Shown here: in pieces, positions 20,066 to 20,513 of the stretch
Position numbering within the stretch: the stretch's first letter is position 1
Layout of the letters: each line of letters starts with the position of its first letter
Virus record (IMG/VR): IMGVR_UViG_3300025120_000729
Span: 1-20,513 of that record
From: a virus
DNA length: 20,513 bases
Reading direction: 5' to 3' (one strand)
Notes under the pieces: generated by a model
Told to the model about the DNA's origin: nothing
Seen by the model: the letters and a program-made list of their open reading frames with translations, nothing else
Database searches by the model: none
Made by a program: the position numbers and the translations under genes

Positions 20066-20513
20066 AAACATGGCCCAAGCCCCCGCAGGTCGGCACGGGG
20101 CCCGCGGTGCGCTGTCAGCTGATATATCACTGAGAACACCGGTAAATGACCCGATATGCAGGGGCCCCTAGTCGCGTTTAACGGTCCTTGGGCCATTGAT
20201 AATATGGGATATTGTCTAGCCTGGGCGGGTTTTCGTGGTCTCCCTGCGGTTGTCTGGCGCGGATTTCGCGACGGCTGCCGGCAGGATCTGGTCGCCAGCT
20301 GCGGCAGCTGCGGCAGCTGCGGCAGCTGCGGCAGTTAATTGACGCTCGATCGACCGGATCGGTCCAGATCCGCGGCCCTCTCGTCGAGCTCGTCAAAATT
20401 AACTGGGTATCTGGGCACGAGATCCACGAGAATGGACCTCGAACCACGGCCCTCCCGTCCAGCTGGTGGGTTTTGCGGTGGGTGCGGGGGCCACGGCCCG
20501 CCATGTCTAACTA
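20066..20513. other. GC-rich region without a convincing gene
   Basis: These 448 bases are visibly richer in GC than the rest of the window, with a sharp boundary at the AT-rich promoter. They hold a 9-bp tandem repeat (20296-20334), palindromes TGATATATCA (20120-20129) and AGGGGCCCCT (20160-20169), and an imperfect 21-base direct repeat (20373-20393 and 20447-20467, 18 of 21 identical). Open frames exist (one of 108 codons on the minus strand, 20504-20178, starting MAGRGP), but their protein sequence is low-complexity and not convincing. It could be a packaging or control region, a decayed small-terminase gene, acquired DNA or an assembly junction. Confidence 0.55.
20296..20334. repeat. 9-bp tandem repeat (CAGCTGCGG) x4 plus CAG
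   Basis: Four exact copies of CAGCTGCGG followed by CAG. Each unit contains the palindrome CAGCTG (GCAGCTGC across copies). It is read as SCG, poly-Ala or QLR on one strand and CRS, poly-Ala or LPQ on the other. It is a microsatellite-like array in the GC-rich end; a protein-binding iteron array or slippage product are both possible. Confidence 0.9.

Noticed and set aside
20156-20338. Plus-strand 60-codon frame ending in SCG repeats
   Set aside because: It depends on the 9-bp microsatellite, lacks an SD, and runs opposite to all other genes.
1-20513. tRNA genes, integrase, transposon ends or defence-system genes
   Set aside because: None was found on reading both strands. All supported genes fit a phage late operon.

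Overview
The window looks like the late (morphogenesis and lysis) region of a double-stranded DNA bacteriophage of podovirus type. Every gene I can support lies on the minus strand and reads right to left. Start and stop codons are packed tightly: ATGA and TAATG overlaps, or gaps of a few bases with Shine-Dalgarno (SD) sites. No tape-measure protein, tail sheath or long tail-tube gene is visible. The portal is very long and P22-like, and two head-tail adaptor-type proteins are present (one of the phage SU10 adaptor kind). Together these point to a short-tailed virus. From memory, without a search, many of the small hypothetical proteins resemble families common in uncultured marine phages and pelagiphage-like podoviruses. 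A marine, probably alphaproteobacterial, host is a reasonable guess, but the sequence does not prove it. No integrase, tRNA, CRISPR array or insertion sequence was seen.

Layout in transcription order. (a) 20513-20066: a GC-rich stretch without a convincing gene, with short repeats and palindromes. (b) 20065-19928: an AT-rich promoter region, dyad-symmetric sequences and a 17-codon ORF whose stop overlaps the terminase start. (c) 19931-16069: large terminase subunit and portal. (d) 16072-14478: a small conserved protein, a proline-rich repeat protein and a protein with one C-terminal membrane anchor that seems to begin at an ATT codon. (e) 14481-12448: a membrane/lysis block with small membrane and exported-looking proteins, a three-TM holin, coiled-coil small proteins and an M15-family peptidoglycan peptidase. 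(f) 12385-8841: capsid block with a GroES-like co-chaperonin, scaffold-like protein, two accessory proteins and the major capsid protein, closed by a strong intrinsic terminator (8785-8817). (g) 8711-4029: candidate decoration/virion proteins, two very basic small proteins, a small membrane protein, adaptors and conserved unknowns. (h) 4028-1: tail and fibre genes, including a tandem-repeat protein and an 813-residue fibre ending in a self-cleaving S74 chaperone domain, then the first 87 codons of a gene cut by the window edge.

How the genes would work together: terminase packages DNA through the portal into a shell made of capsid protein on the scaffold, possibly helped by the phage co-chaperonin acting with host GroEL. 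Adaptors close the head, and repeat-rich proteins and the fibre form the host-contact apparatus. Holin and M15 endolysin release progeny. The terminator directly after the capsid gene would lower expression of the downstream tail genes relative to capsid, as in T7-like phages.
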